Assembly (NCBI GenBank): GCA_022510685.1
Contig: JAFLTA010000024.1
Span: 1 to 39,137 of the forward strand
Direction: 5' to 3'
DNA length: 39,137 bases
From: Lachnospiraceae bacterium
GTDB taxonomy: Bacteria; Bacillota; Clostridia; Lachnospirales; Lachnospiraceae
Below are positions 21,443 through 29,590 of the stretch, in pieces; the first letter of the stretch is position 1, and the number at the start of each line of letters is the position of its first letter. The notes below the pieces were generated by a model. That model ran no database searches. It was not told where the DNA came from and saw only the letters and a program-made list of their open reading frames with translations. The translations under genes were made by a program, and so were the position numbers.

Positions 21443-21856
21443 TCATTCTACCAACCCTTCTTTTTTCAGTACCTCACGCCACTCTAAATCACCCCGCTCA
21501 AGCGCTTTTACCAACAGCTCTGCCGTTGCCAGATTCGTAGCAAACGGGATATTATATGTGTCACACAAGTGTATGACATTGTTCACGTCCGGCTCATGGG
21601 ACTTTGGCGACAGCGGATCTCTCAAAAAAATCACCATATCCACCTGATTATGTTCAATCTGTGAAGCTAACTGCTGCTCCCCGCCCAAGTGACCCGCTAA
21701 ATACTTATGGACCGTCAGATTGGTAACTTCTTCAATGAGACGCCCTGTGGTCCCTGTTGCATATATATCATGCTTGCTCAATATGCCGCGATATGCAATG
21801 GCAAAATTTTGCATTAATATCTTTTTAGCATCATGTGCTATCAACCCAATATTCAT
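21443..21856 (-). CDS. mgsA: Methylglyoxal synthase family protein
   Basis: The product is 137 residues. It would convert dihydroxyacetone phosphate to methylglyoxal and phosphate, a bypass of lower glycolysis. Motifs: IAHDAKK (His8/Asp9), YATGTTG (phosphate binding), FLRDP (Asp80), SHEPD (His87, Asp90) and NIPFATNLATAE. The oddity is GGEQQ at residues 58-62. The established enzymes of E. coli and B. subtilis have GGDQQ, and that Asp (E. coli Asp71) is the catalytic base; here it is Glu60. All other active-site positions are kept, so activity is possible but should not be assumed. GGAGAAG precedes the start. It follows rodA. Confidence 0.92.
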   Translation of the reverse strand: MNIGLIAHDAKKILMQNFAIAYRGILSKHDIYATGTTGRLIEEVTNLTVHKYLAGHLGGEQQLASQIEHNQVDMVIFLRDPLSPKSHEPDVNNVIHLCDTYNIPFATNLATAELLVKALERGDLEWREVLKKEGLVE

Positions 21857-21930
21857 TATCTTCTCCCATCTTACACCCCATAAATCCCCCTGTTTACGGT
21901 AACAAAATCCTCCTATTCTCTATGATTCAG

Positions 21931-23154
21931 CTATAGCTCTAAATCCACGTCAATACTACGGTCTGCATCACGTCCATACATATTTCGCATGGAAAATCCT
22001 CCCTTACTGGATTTCGCAGGCTGTATTGCAATATTCATGATCAGCCCAATTCCAATCATGGATGACAACATGGAACTGAGACCATTACTTAAAAACGGTA
22101 ACGGCAATCCCGTATTCGGAAAGATAAACGTTGCCACACTAATATTTGTAAACACCTGAAACATATACATAGATGCCACGCCAACTGCAATCATTTTCCC
22201 CAAAAAATCCTGCGCCTTGCGTGCCACGCTAAAACATTTAAAAATTACAATTGCCAGTAATAGTAAAATCAGACAGCAGCCTAAAAATCCGAATTCTTCT
22301 CCGATTACTGACCAGATAAAATCACTTTCCCGCACAGCCACACTACTGTAATCTCTCCCCGCTTTAGCACTTCCGCCATCTTGAAGGAATTTCCCATAAA
22401 TTTTCCCTGAAGCAATAGAACGGATAGAATGCAGCTGTTGGAAATTATATCGTTCCGCATCCGGATAGGTGCTTGGATACAGCCACGACATGATACGATT
22501 ATAATGATAACCATGAATCAGTTTATTGTCAGGCTGTTGGATATACCAAAAGCCCACGATACCGGCAGGAATTGCCAGCAGTATGATCGGTACAATGATA
22601 CGATATGAAATCCCCGCTGCAAATAACATTACCACCATGAAAAATGCCATGACAAGACTGGAACTCAAATCCGGCTGTCTCATAACAATCATCAGGGGTA
22701 CCAATGTAAGTCCTAGCACAATAAGCATCGTTCGTATCTGATACATCTTTGTCTGACGCTTCGTAAGTACCACTGCCAATACCAGAATCAGAATAATCTT
22801 CATCAACTCCGTAGGTTGGAATGTAGGAAGTCCGCGGAAACTGATCCATCTTCGGGCATCCGTTCCGTTATTATCACCCAGCGAAGTATAGGTTGCTGCA
22901 ACCAATGCCACACCTACTATATAATACAAACCGGTCAACTGACAGATAAAATGGTAATCCAATACTGACAGAATCAATATAACAAGCAATCCCATACAAA
23001 TACCCATTATCTGACCCTTCATATACTGCGTTCCATTTTCTTCGCCTCCGGCAAGACGCACCGCAACAGCACTGATGGAACATAAAATCACCACAACCCC
23101 TAACAAAGATACGTTATACCGTTTCCAGTCATATTGTTTGATACGATTTATCAT
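21931..23154 (-). CDS. rodA: RodA, SEDS peptidoglycan polymerase
   Basis: The product is 407 residues. ATG 23154 is chosen because GGGGGA lies at a suitable distance; an ATG seven codons earlier has none. About ten membrane segments. SEDS-family marks are FQPTELMKI, a loop with ESDFIWSVIGEEFGFLG that contains the candidate catalytic Asp, and PNTGLPLPFLSNGLSSML near the end. RodA polymerises glycan strands together with PBP2 (encoded at 25247) and MreBCD during elongation; FtsW or SpoVE are alternatives. The cluster context favours RodA. The usual GLPLPFxSYGGSS reads GLPLPFLSNGLSS here, a small change in a normally strict motif. Confidence 0.94.
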   Translation of the reverse strand: MINRIKQYDWKRYNVSLLGVVVILCSISAVAVRLAGGEENGTQYMKGQIMGICMGLLVILILSVLDYHFICQLTGLYYIVGVALVAATYTSLGDNNGTDARRWISFRGLPTFQPTELMKIILILVLAVVLTKRQTKMYQIRTMLIVLGLTLVPLMIVMRQPDLSSSLVMAFFMVVMLFAAGISYRIIVPIILLAIPAGIVGFWYIQQPDNKLIHGYHYNRIMSWLYPSTYPDAERYNFQQLHSIRSIASGKIYGKFLQDGGSAKAGRDYSSVAVRESDFIWSVIGEEFGFLGCCLILLLLAIVIFKCFSVARKAQDFLGKMIAVGVASMYMFQVFTNISVATFIFPNTGLPLPFLSNGLSSMLSSMIGIGLIMNIAIQPAKSSKGGFSMRNMYGRDADRSIDVDLEL

Positions 23155-23200
23155 AACATTAATCCCCCATGCCACACTGACCGCAGCATAAATTTCCTAA

Positions 23201-23476
23201 TTATTTTCGGAAATTTCTGGACCCCTTAATCGGAATGTTGGCTAAAAGCGCATTTACTGTCTCCGAGCCCACTTCCGTTTTTGCCACTTTAATATCTAAT
23301 TCATCCGTATCAATATCCACATATTTGGATATCACCTGAATAATATCGTTCTTCATCTGCTCCATCAATTCCGGAGAACAAACAGCGCGGTCTGAAGTAA
23401 TGGCAACCTTCAATCGGCTCTTAGCAATGTCACTGCTGGAGCCCTGTCCTTTAAAAAAATTGGTAAATAAACTCAT
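23201..23476 (-). CDS. minE: Cell division topological specificity factor MinE
   Basis: The product is 91 residues. The N-terminus (SLFTNFFKGQ) can form the membrane-binding and MinD-contact helix. IAKSRLKVAITSDRA is the conserved anti-MinCD strand/helix. The remainder is the dimerising topological domain (CSPELMEQMKNDIIQVISKY). MinE stimulates the MinD ATPase and drives pole-to-pole oscillation. Having both MinE and DivIVA in one genome is typical of some Clostridia and unlike Bacillus, which lacks MinE. GGAGG lies eight bases upstream. It lies between minD and rodA, all on the same strand. Confidence 0.95.
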   Translation of the reverse strand: MSLFTNFFKGQGSSSDIAKSRLKVAITSDRAVCSPELMEQMKNDIIQVISKYVDIDTDELDIKVAKTEVGSETVNALLANIPIKGSRNFRK

Positions 23477-23529
23477 ATTAAATCCTCCATGCCGCCTTTT
23501 AAGCGGTATATCACATAATGTGAACTGTA

Positions 23530-24318
23530 TTATTTTTTAAACATGGATTTTAATTTCTGGAAAAATCCTCTGGTTGCCTCTAAATCCAAATAAGGAACAT
23601 CCTCACCAAGAATCCGATGACATATATTCATATATGCCTGTCCCGCCATACTGTCTTTTCCCACCAACGGCTCACCCTGGTTGGTAGAGATAACGATATT
23701 TTCGTCATCCGGCACAACACCAATCAAATCTACCGCAAGTATTTCCACAACATCATCGCTGGACATCATGTTGCCCTCTTTCACCATATCTGTACGCAGA
23801 CGATTGACTACCAAATGGGTGGAACCGATCTCATTAGCCTCTAAAAGACCGATAATACGATCTGCATCTCTGACTGCAGACACTTCAGGCGTAGTAACCA
23901 CCAAAGCTCTGTCTGCACCGGCAATGGCATTCTTAAAGCCCTGCTCGATTCCTGCCGGACAATCCATCAATATGTAATCGAATTCATCTCTTAAATCATC
24001 GGCAAGCTTTTTCATTTGCTCCGGCGTCACTGCAGTCTTATCTTTCGTCTGGGCAGACGGCAGCAAATACAGATTTTGGTAACGCTTGTCCTTGATCAAA
24101 GCCTGCTTAATACGGCAATTGTTCTCAACAACGTCCACCAGATTGTATACAATGCGGTTTTCAAGACCCATAACCACATCCAGATTACGCAGTCCTATAT
24201 CAGTGTCAATCAATACTACTTTCTTGCCTAACATAGCAAGACCGCTTCCTACATTTGCCGTTGTAGTTGTCTTGCCAACACCACCCTTTCCGGATGTAAT
24301 TACAATTACTTCACCCAT
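23530..24318 (-). CDS. minD: Septum site-determining ATPase MinD
   Basis: The product is 262 residues. The deviant Walker A motif is at residues 10-18 (GKGGVGKTT, both lysines present). Walker B-like YILMDCPAG and the LVVNRL switch follow. The C-terminal 12 residues (GFFQKLKSMFKK) form the amphipathic membrane-targeting helix. ATP-bound MinD binds the membrane, recruits MinC and blocks FtsZ assembly near the poles; MinE releases it. GAGG lies before ATG. It is separated from minC by 185 bases holding a promoter and a structured leader (24319-24479), an unusual break in a min operon. Confidence 0.97.
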   Translation of the reverse strand: MGEVIVITSGKGGVGKTTTTANVGSGLAMLGKKVVLIDTDIGLRNLDVVMGLENRIVYNLVDVVENNCRIKQALIKDKRYQNLYLLPSAQTKDKTAVTPEQMKKLADDLRDEFDYILMDCPAGIEQGFKNAIAGADRALVVTTPEVSAVRDADRIIGLLEANEIGSTHLVVNRLRTDMVKEGNMMSSDDVVEILAVDLIGVVPDDENIVISTNQGEPLVGKDSMAGQAYMNICHRILGEDVPYLDLEATRGFFQKLKSMFKK

Positions 24319-24443
24319 GGTTTACCTCATTTCTGCATACGCCTCTTAATTATCATTTCAATATTTAGCCCCGAAGGGGTTTTTGGCACCTAAGCTAAAA
24401 ATTCGCTTCCTCATTTGTGTCGCGTATGCTGACACAAATACGC
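24319..24443 (-). promoter_or_regulatory. Structured 5' leader of minD, possible pseudoknot
   Basis: On the minus strand, a 9-bp stem (ATTTGTGTC 24439-24431 with GACACAAAT 24421-24413) begins within a few bases of the predicted transcription start. Its loop contains GCATACGC (24429-24422), which is perfectly complementary to GCGTATGC (24342-24335) just before the minD ribosome binding site. Between them a CCCC-TTCG-GGGG hairpin (about 24368-24379) is flanked by TTTAG/CTAAA. Loop-to-tail pairing would form a pseudoknot next to the GAGG of minD. I do not recognise a known riboswitch class. Confidence 0.5.
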
Positions 24444-24450
24444 AAATTTA

Positions 24451-24479
24451 ATTGTACCAAAAAATGGAAATTAAATCTA
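24451..24479 (-). promoter_or_regulatory. Promoter for minDE between minC and minD
   Basis: Minus strand: an extended -10, TGGTACAAT (TACAAT at 24456-24451), with a weak -35 TAGATT (24479-24474) at 17 bases. Start of transcription is expected near 24444, at the foot of the first leader hairpin. Confidence 0.6.
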
Positions 24480-24503
24480 TAGTTTTTTTTTAATAGTATT
24501 TTC

Positions 24504-25169
24504 TTATAGTCGAATATCCCCTAAAACATCCTTATCTAAAGGCTCAATATATATATTTCCATCCTCCCAAAAAGCAATTTTGGTTTCTTTCACTTTCTTT
24601 TTTACCTTTTTATCCGAAGAACGGGCAATGGTATCAGCAATCCGGATTTGCATGGGATCCATATCCAATGCCACAACGAAGGCATCGGTATTTCCTGCTG
24701 AACCGGCATATACATTTCCCTTTAGGTTGCCTAGGATAATGACATTTCCTTTGGAAATCACTTTGGCACCCGCATTTACATCCCCCATAATGATAATGCT
24801 TGTCTCAACATCCAGCACTTGCCCGGAGCGCAGATTTCCTTTAAAAAACTGTCCGGTGCTGTAATCCATCTCCTCTTTCTTGCGCTCCAATGTACTTTTA
24901 AACGCATTTTCCAATGTGGCATCTTCTTCCATAATACACACTATCGACAGTTTACAGTTTTCATGGATGATATCCACCAGCTCCATCTGTTCTTCATCTG
25001 TCAATTCTTTCCCTTGAAAAGTGATTGCCTTTGCCGCCTCTCCAAGAAAATCTGCGGATTCCTTGAATTTCTTAGCCACAGCCTCCTTCAACACCACAAA
25101 GTCTGCTTTTTCATTGAGCACCAGGATGATTCCGGATTTCGTCCCCTTGATTGTAACTTTTTCTTTCAT
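24504..25169 (-). CDS. minC: Septum site-determining inhibitor MinC
   Basis: The product is 221 residues from ATG 25169, which has GGAGG at a good distance; an ATG four codons earlier overlaps that site. The N-terminal domain (about 1-95) is the FtsZ-inhibiting MinC_N fold. The C-terminal domain is the right-handed beta-helix that binds MinD and dimerises: FFKGNLRSGQVLDVETSIII, DVNAGAKVISKGNVIILGNLKGNVYAG. MinC with MinD prevents Z-rings at the poles. It follows mrdA with a gap of 77 bases that can fold (AACCGC...GCGGTT) and may carry a weak terminator. Confidence 0.95.
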   Translation of the reverse strand: MKEKVTIKGTKSGIILVLNEKADFVVLKEAVAKKFKESADFLGEAAKAITFQGKELTDEEQMELVDIIHENCKLSIVCIMEEDATLENAFKSTLERKKEEMDYSTGQFFKGNLRSGQVLDVETSIIIMGDVNAGAKVISKGNVIILGNLKGNVYAGSAGNTDAFVVALDMDPMQIRIADTIARSSDKKVKKKVKETKIAFWEDGNIYIEPLDKDVLGDIRL

Positions 25170-25246
25170 ATTTTCCTCCATTCAAAACCGCATAGCAGCA
25201 TTATTTGTGTAATGGCAGATGCCTGCAGCAACACACAAACGAGCGG

Positions 25247-28102
25247 TTAATCTGTATGTGTTGTATTGGATTCCGGCATCTTTACTTTACCGGATACCTT
25301 TTTCTTATTTTTGTCAAAATAATATTTATATACATCTCTCGCTGTCTGAGCAGCATTGGAAGAAGTATATCCGTTAGGGATTACACAGGTCACGGAAATC
25401 TCCGGTTTTTCATAGGGTGCATAGGAAATAAAATATGCATGGTTGGCATGCCATTCATTCTGCTGGGCTGTACCCGTCTTCCCTGCCACCTGTACTTCCA
25501 TATTGGCAAACATGGAACTGATGGAGCTTTTACTGCCGCTTACCACACGATACATTCCGTCATGAACGGCATTCCATGTTGATTTTGCGATTTTAACTTT
25601 ATTGCGAACCTTCGCCTTATTGTCTAATACCACGGAGCCCTCCACATCCTTCACCTGATCTACCAGTGTGAGGTTGTAACAGGTTCCGTTATTAGCAATG
25701 GTGGTTACATATCGTGACAACTGAATCGGTGCATAACTATGAGTTGCCTGTCCGATTGCCGAACGAACTGCATCTGTTTTGGAAAAGTTCGGCTCACTCT
25801 CTGTCAATTCAACACCGGATGTTTCTGTCAGACCAAACATATCAGCATATTTTTTCAGTCTCGCTAACCCCTTGTCATTGTTTACCTGTCCGTGCACCAG
25901 ACCACTGAGGCGATATCCCATCTCATAGAAAAAGTAGTTGCAGGACACTTCAATCGCCCCGGGGACATTGACGTTTCCATGAGAAGAATTGCTCCAGCAA
26001 TGTGGAGACGGATTGATTTTATCAAATTCCACCTTATCCAGTACACTCTGTGACGTGTTGATGATTCCCTCCTCCAAAGCGGTAACGGAGGAAACAATCT
26101 TAAACGTAGAGCCGGGGGCAATCTTTTGCTGAGTCGGGCGGTTTAACAGCGGTGAAGATGTATTCTGCGTCAAATAGGAATAGAAATAATCAGAATCCAC
26201 CTGATTTGCCATCTTGTTGTTGTCATAGCTCGGATAGGACACCATCGCTTTGACATCGCCTGTATTGATATCCGTCACAACCAGAGAACCGGAGCAGGGA
26301 TCTAATCCCAATTGTCCCGGAGTGATTTCCAGCTTGCGGATTTTTTTGGTCAAAAAGGAATACGGTGTTATCATGCCCAGCTTAACATTGCGGTACTCAT
26401 CTGCATTATACTTAATATCACCCTGATCAAACAAGAGCAGACAGCAATCGATACCGGAAATCTCATAATGATAAATCAGATAACTGTATACCATTTTGAT
26501 AAAAGTAGTATCATCCTCTAACAATTTTAAGCCATAATTCACTAATTTTCCATATATTTCTTCTGTACTGTAATATTCAGCACCGATTTTCAACACACTC
26601 AAATCCACCCAGTTTTCCGAAATCGCATACTGTAAGTATGTGCTCAGACTGATTTTATCATTCAGATAATCTTTATAGGTGCTATCGGAAGTGTCTATCT
26701 CCTCCGTTAATATCAGTCCTTCCTCTTTCAATGCCGTATAGAAATACGACATAAAATCCTCCATATCATCCGAAAGAGACTTAGCGGTCACTTTACTGTC
26801 CGCTGCCAGATACCCTTTCATCCGTTTTATGATACGCTTTGACTTCGTTTTATATTTTTTATGTGTTATTTTCTCCAGAGAGGAGGCATCTTTTTCTGTA
26901 AATCGTGTCACATCAATCACATTATTTTGAATCAATGCATTATACACATCAAATATGGGGATACGGATATCTGAGGCGGAATGTCCTCTCGTACCCGCAT
27001 TGGAGCCATTGCTGATTTTAGAAAGTAAAATACCGGCAATATGCTCTTCTAACAAATCATAACACTCTTTTTGCAGATTGGCATCTATAGTAAGATATAA
27101 ATCATTTCCTGCCACCGGGTCAACTTTTTCCGTCACATCGAGAACACGGCTTGTACCGCTGTTGATCACCAGTTTTTCATTGCCTTTCGTACCGCGCAGA
27201 TATTCTTCAAAACTGCTCTCAATACCGGATATTCCTATCTGATCGGAAACCGTATAATTGGAATTGGGATCCTCCACTGCCAGCTCGTCCAGACGTTCTG
27301 TAGTGACATTTCCCGTATACCCTAAAATATGTGCAAAATACTTACTGTTTTTGTATACACGTGTAGTATCATCCGAGATATCCACCCCCGGCAAATCCAC
27401 GCTGTTTTCTTTTATCGCTGCCACTGTCACATCATCGACATTGCTTGCCAATGTAATCGTTTCATACATTTTGAATCGATTCATAAACATGGCATACCGT
27501 ACTGCCATAATATTCAGTGCCGTATCCTCGTCATATTTATCGTCTATCATGAATCTTGGACTGTTAATATCATCATCATAACGCAGAAATTCAAACATAT
27601 CACTTGCACTGGTATCCCTCTGCTCCTGCGTCAGCTCCTCCACCTGTTTTGCCGAAAATACTTCCTTTTTGAAACGCAGCAAGGCGTTGCCGGACAAGGT
27701 GTATTCAAAATTTCCCTTTTTATTTTTTTGTATATAAAACTCCACAGAAAGACTGCCACCATTTTTCTCAATAATCTGCAGCAGCCGATATATCATATCA
27801 TTCTTTTCTTCGTTAGAAAGTCCTTTTGTCTTTTCATTCTCCTCAAAAACCACATTGTGAGAAAGCTCATTATAGGCGAGAAGTTTGCCGTTGCAATCGT
27901 AAATATTCCCTCTGGTTGCACGGATTTCCCTCGTTCTTGTAGTCTGCTGCTCGGATTCCTTGGCGTATGCATCCCCCTCAACAATCTGCAATTGAAACAA
28001 CCTGTTTACCAGCATAGCAAACAGAATCACATATACTACCAAAATCGGTACCAACCTGATTTCCATAAACATCTGCAAGTAATGTTTGATTGTCTCACGC
28101 AT
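25247..28102 (-). CDS. mrdA: Penicillin-binding protein 2, elongation-specific transpeptidase
   Basis: The product is 951 residues, much longer than PBP2 of E. coli (633). One membrane segment lies at about residues 16-37. The dimerisation domain follows (REIRATRGNIYDCNGKLLAYN; LPGVDISDDTTRVYKNS; AHILGYTGNVT; GISGIESSFEEYLRGTKG). The transpeptidase domain has Ser665-x-x-Lys668 (GSTFK), Ser720-Cys-Asn722 and Lys875-Thr-Gly. About 200-250 extra residues of helical, charged sequence (about 360-590) separate the two. It cross-links new lateral wall with RodA and MreBCD. It starts 16 bases after mreD. The insert is a feature of interest; I recall long PBP2 proteins in Lachnospiraceae, so it may be a family trait. 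Confidence 0.95.
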   Translation of the reverse strand: MRETIKHYLQMFMEIRLVPILVVYVILFAMLVNRLFQLQIVEGDAYAKESEQQTTRTREIRATRGNIYDCNGKLLAYNELSHNVVFEENEKTKGLSNEEKNDMIYRLLQIIEKNGGSLSVEFYIQKNKKGNFEYTLSGNALLRFKKEVFSAKQVEELTQEQRDTSASDMFEFLRYDDDINSPRFMIDDKYDEDTALNIMAVRYAMFMNRFKMYETITLASNVDDVTVAAIKENSVDLPGVDISDDTTRVYKNSKYFAHILGYTGNVTTERLDELAVEDPNSNYTVSDQIGISGIESSFEEYLRGTKGNEKLVINSGTSRVLDVTEKVDPVAGNDLYLTIDANLQKECYDLLEEHIAGILLSKISNGSNAGTRGHSASDIRIPIFDVYNALIQNNVIDVTRFTEKDASSLEKITHKKYKTKSKRIIKRMKGYLAADSKVTAKSLSDDMEDFMSYFYTALKEEGLILTEEIDTSDSTYKDYLNDKISLSTYLQYAISENWVDLSVLKIGAEYYSTEEIYGKLVNYGLKLLEDDTTFIKMVYSYLIYHYEISGIDCCLLLFDQGDIKYNADEYRNVKLGMITPYSFLTKKIRKLEITPGQLGLDPCSGSLVVTDINTGDVKAMVSYPSYDNNKMANQVDSDYFYSYLTQNTSSPLLNRPTQQKIAPGSTFKIVSSVTALEEGIINTSQSVLDKVEFDKINPSPHCWSNSSHGNVNVPGAIEVSCNYFFYEMGYRLSGLVHGQVNNDKGLARLKKYADMFGLTETSGVELTESEPNFSKTDAVRSAIGQATHSYAPIQLSRYVTTIANNGTCYNLTLVDQVKDVEGSVVLDNKAKVRNKVKIAKSTWNAVHDGMYRVVSGSKSSISSMFANMEVQVAGKTGTAQQNEWHANHAYFISYAPYEKPEISVTCVIPNGYTSSNAAQTARDVYKYYFDKNKKKVSGKVKMPESNTTHTD

Positions 28103-28118
28103 TACGCCGGTTCACCTC

Positions 28119-28649
28119 CTATCCTTCCAGCGGCTTTTTCGGTTTTAACGGCACCTCCATTGGCGGATTGACCTTCGAGTCCAGCCATCGTATAAAATAA
28201 AACAATACAGAGCCCACTAATACCGTATATATCATCTCCGGCAAAATCACACTACGAATGTAGAATAATATATGCAATCTGCCTCGAAGCAAAAAGTTAC
28301 ACACATAATACATAAACCCATATAAAAAATCGCTGACTGCCACTGCTACCATTGGTACTGCAAAATCATCGTCAAAATATAATTTGCTTCCGGTGCCGCA
28401 TAAATATCCGACTACCGAATAAATCAATATTCCAACACCGATAACATTGCCATATAATAAATCCACCAGCAGCCCACTGATGACGCCTGCAAAAAGCCCT
28501 CCGCGCCTGCCGTACATCAGTCCCGATGCCACGGTCACCACCAAAATCAGATTAGGCACCATATGGGCAATCTGCAAGTATGTGAACAGTGTGGTTTGCA
28601 GCAAAAAGCAAACAACCAACAACAGAAAAACACACAAATAACGTTTCAC
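28119..28649 (-). CDS. mreD: Rod shape-determining protein MreD
   Basis: The product is 176 residues with five to six membrane segments. The start codon is GTG (28649-28647), overlapping the TGA stop of mreC by four bases (GTGA), a classic sign of translational coupling; AAGGAG lies upstream. PNLILVVTVASGLMYGRRGGLFAGVISGLLVD is typical of MreD. It belongs to the membrane part of the elongasome with MreC, RodA and PBP2. Confidence 0.94.
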   Translation of the reverse strand: MKRYLCVFLLLVVCFLLQTTLFTYLQIAHMVPNLILVVTVASGLMYGRRGGLFAGVISGLLVDLLYGNVIGVGILIYSVVGYLCGTGSKLYFDDDFAVPMVAVAVSDFLYGFMYYVCNFLLRGRLHILFYIRSVILPEMIYTVLVGSVLFYFIRWLDSKVNPPMEVPLKPKKPLEG

Positions 28650-29512
28650 TCCAACATCTCCTTTAATTCTTGTGAATTTTTCACTTGTGTAATCACTAAC
28701 ACCATATCCAGCTTACGAAAGTCCGCTGCCGGTGTCAAATATGCTGTCTGTGTAAGGTTTGAGGCATCCATTTGTAAATTATTTACATAACCGATCAAAA
28801 TGCCCGGCAAATATTTATCACTAATCTGAGATGTAACCACCTCATAGCCATCTTTTACCTTAGCATTTCCCGATATGCTGCTCACCTCGATGACACCATC
28901 GTTCATCAACTGCAGATTTCCGCTGACAATGCAACTGTCCGATGTCTTTAAAAATGTTCCGTACACATTGCTGTCATCGTCAATGATGGAGCGTACTGTA
29001 GAATAGGATTTCTTAACATCCGTAATAATTCCAACCAGACCGTCTCCTGCCATCACATTCATATTAACTGCAAGTCCGTCATCTGAGCCTTTATCAATAA
29101 TAAAAGTATTGTACCAGTTATCCGGATCACTGCTTATTACTCGGGCAGCCACTTTAGGATATCCCGCATACTGCTCATCTAAATCATACAATTTCCGGAA
29201 ATCATCCAATTCGTATTTATCCTGTTGTAACAGTTTATTTTCCGTAGACAACTCGTCCAGCTTTTTTTGCAGTTCCTCATTTTCCTTGACCAGTTTCTTT
29301 ACAGTATTCACATATTTCATCTGATCGGAAAGTTTTCTGCCTATCGTATTAATCCCTTTCTGCATAGGGGTTATTATATTTCCCACTGCAGATTGTACTG
29401 GTGCCATCTTTTCCTTGAAACGAAATGAAACAACAATTAATAATACGCTTATGACGACAATCAAAATCAATATATATTTTGGATCAATTGTAATTTTGGT
29501 CTTTTTGCGCAT
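28646..29512 (-). CDS. mreC: Rod shape-determining protein MreC
   Basis: The product is 288 residues. One membrane segment (about residues 12-31) is followed by a coiled coil (about 60-105, with VKKLVKENEELQKKLDELST) and the two beta-barrel domains of MreC (VAARVISSDPDNWYNTFIID, GLVGIITDVKKSYSTVRSIID). It sits outside the membrane, contacts PBP2 and links it to MreB filaments. It lies 78 bases after mreB and overlaps mreD by four bases. Confidence 0.95.
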   Translation of the reverse strand: MRKKTKITIDPKYILILIVVISVLLIVVSFRFKEKMAPVQSAVGNIITPMQKGINTIGRKLSDQMKYVNTVKKLVKENEELQKKLDELSTENKLLQQDKYELDDFRKLYDLDEQYAGYPKVAARVISSDPDNWYNTFIIDKGSDDGLAVNMNVMAGDGLVGIITDVKKSYSTVRSIIDDDSNVYGTFLKTSDSCIVSGNLQLMNDGVIEVSSISGNAKVKDGYEVVTSQISDKYLPGILIGYVNNLQMDASNLTQTAYLTPAADFRKLDMVLVITQVKNSQELKEMLE

Positions 29513-29590
29513 TTCACTAATCCTTCCTGCTTCCCCAAAAATATATGTCTGTATCTATGGAGATAAAGTTTCGCCTGCAAAGCTTTCCGG

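Noticed and set aside
27329-28171. 280-codon open frame on the plus strand across mrdA and mreD
   Set aside because: It lies antisense to two certain genes, has no ribosome binding site, and gives a Cys/His/Phe-rich product typical of a frame read against coding sequence.
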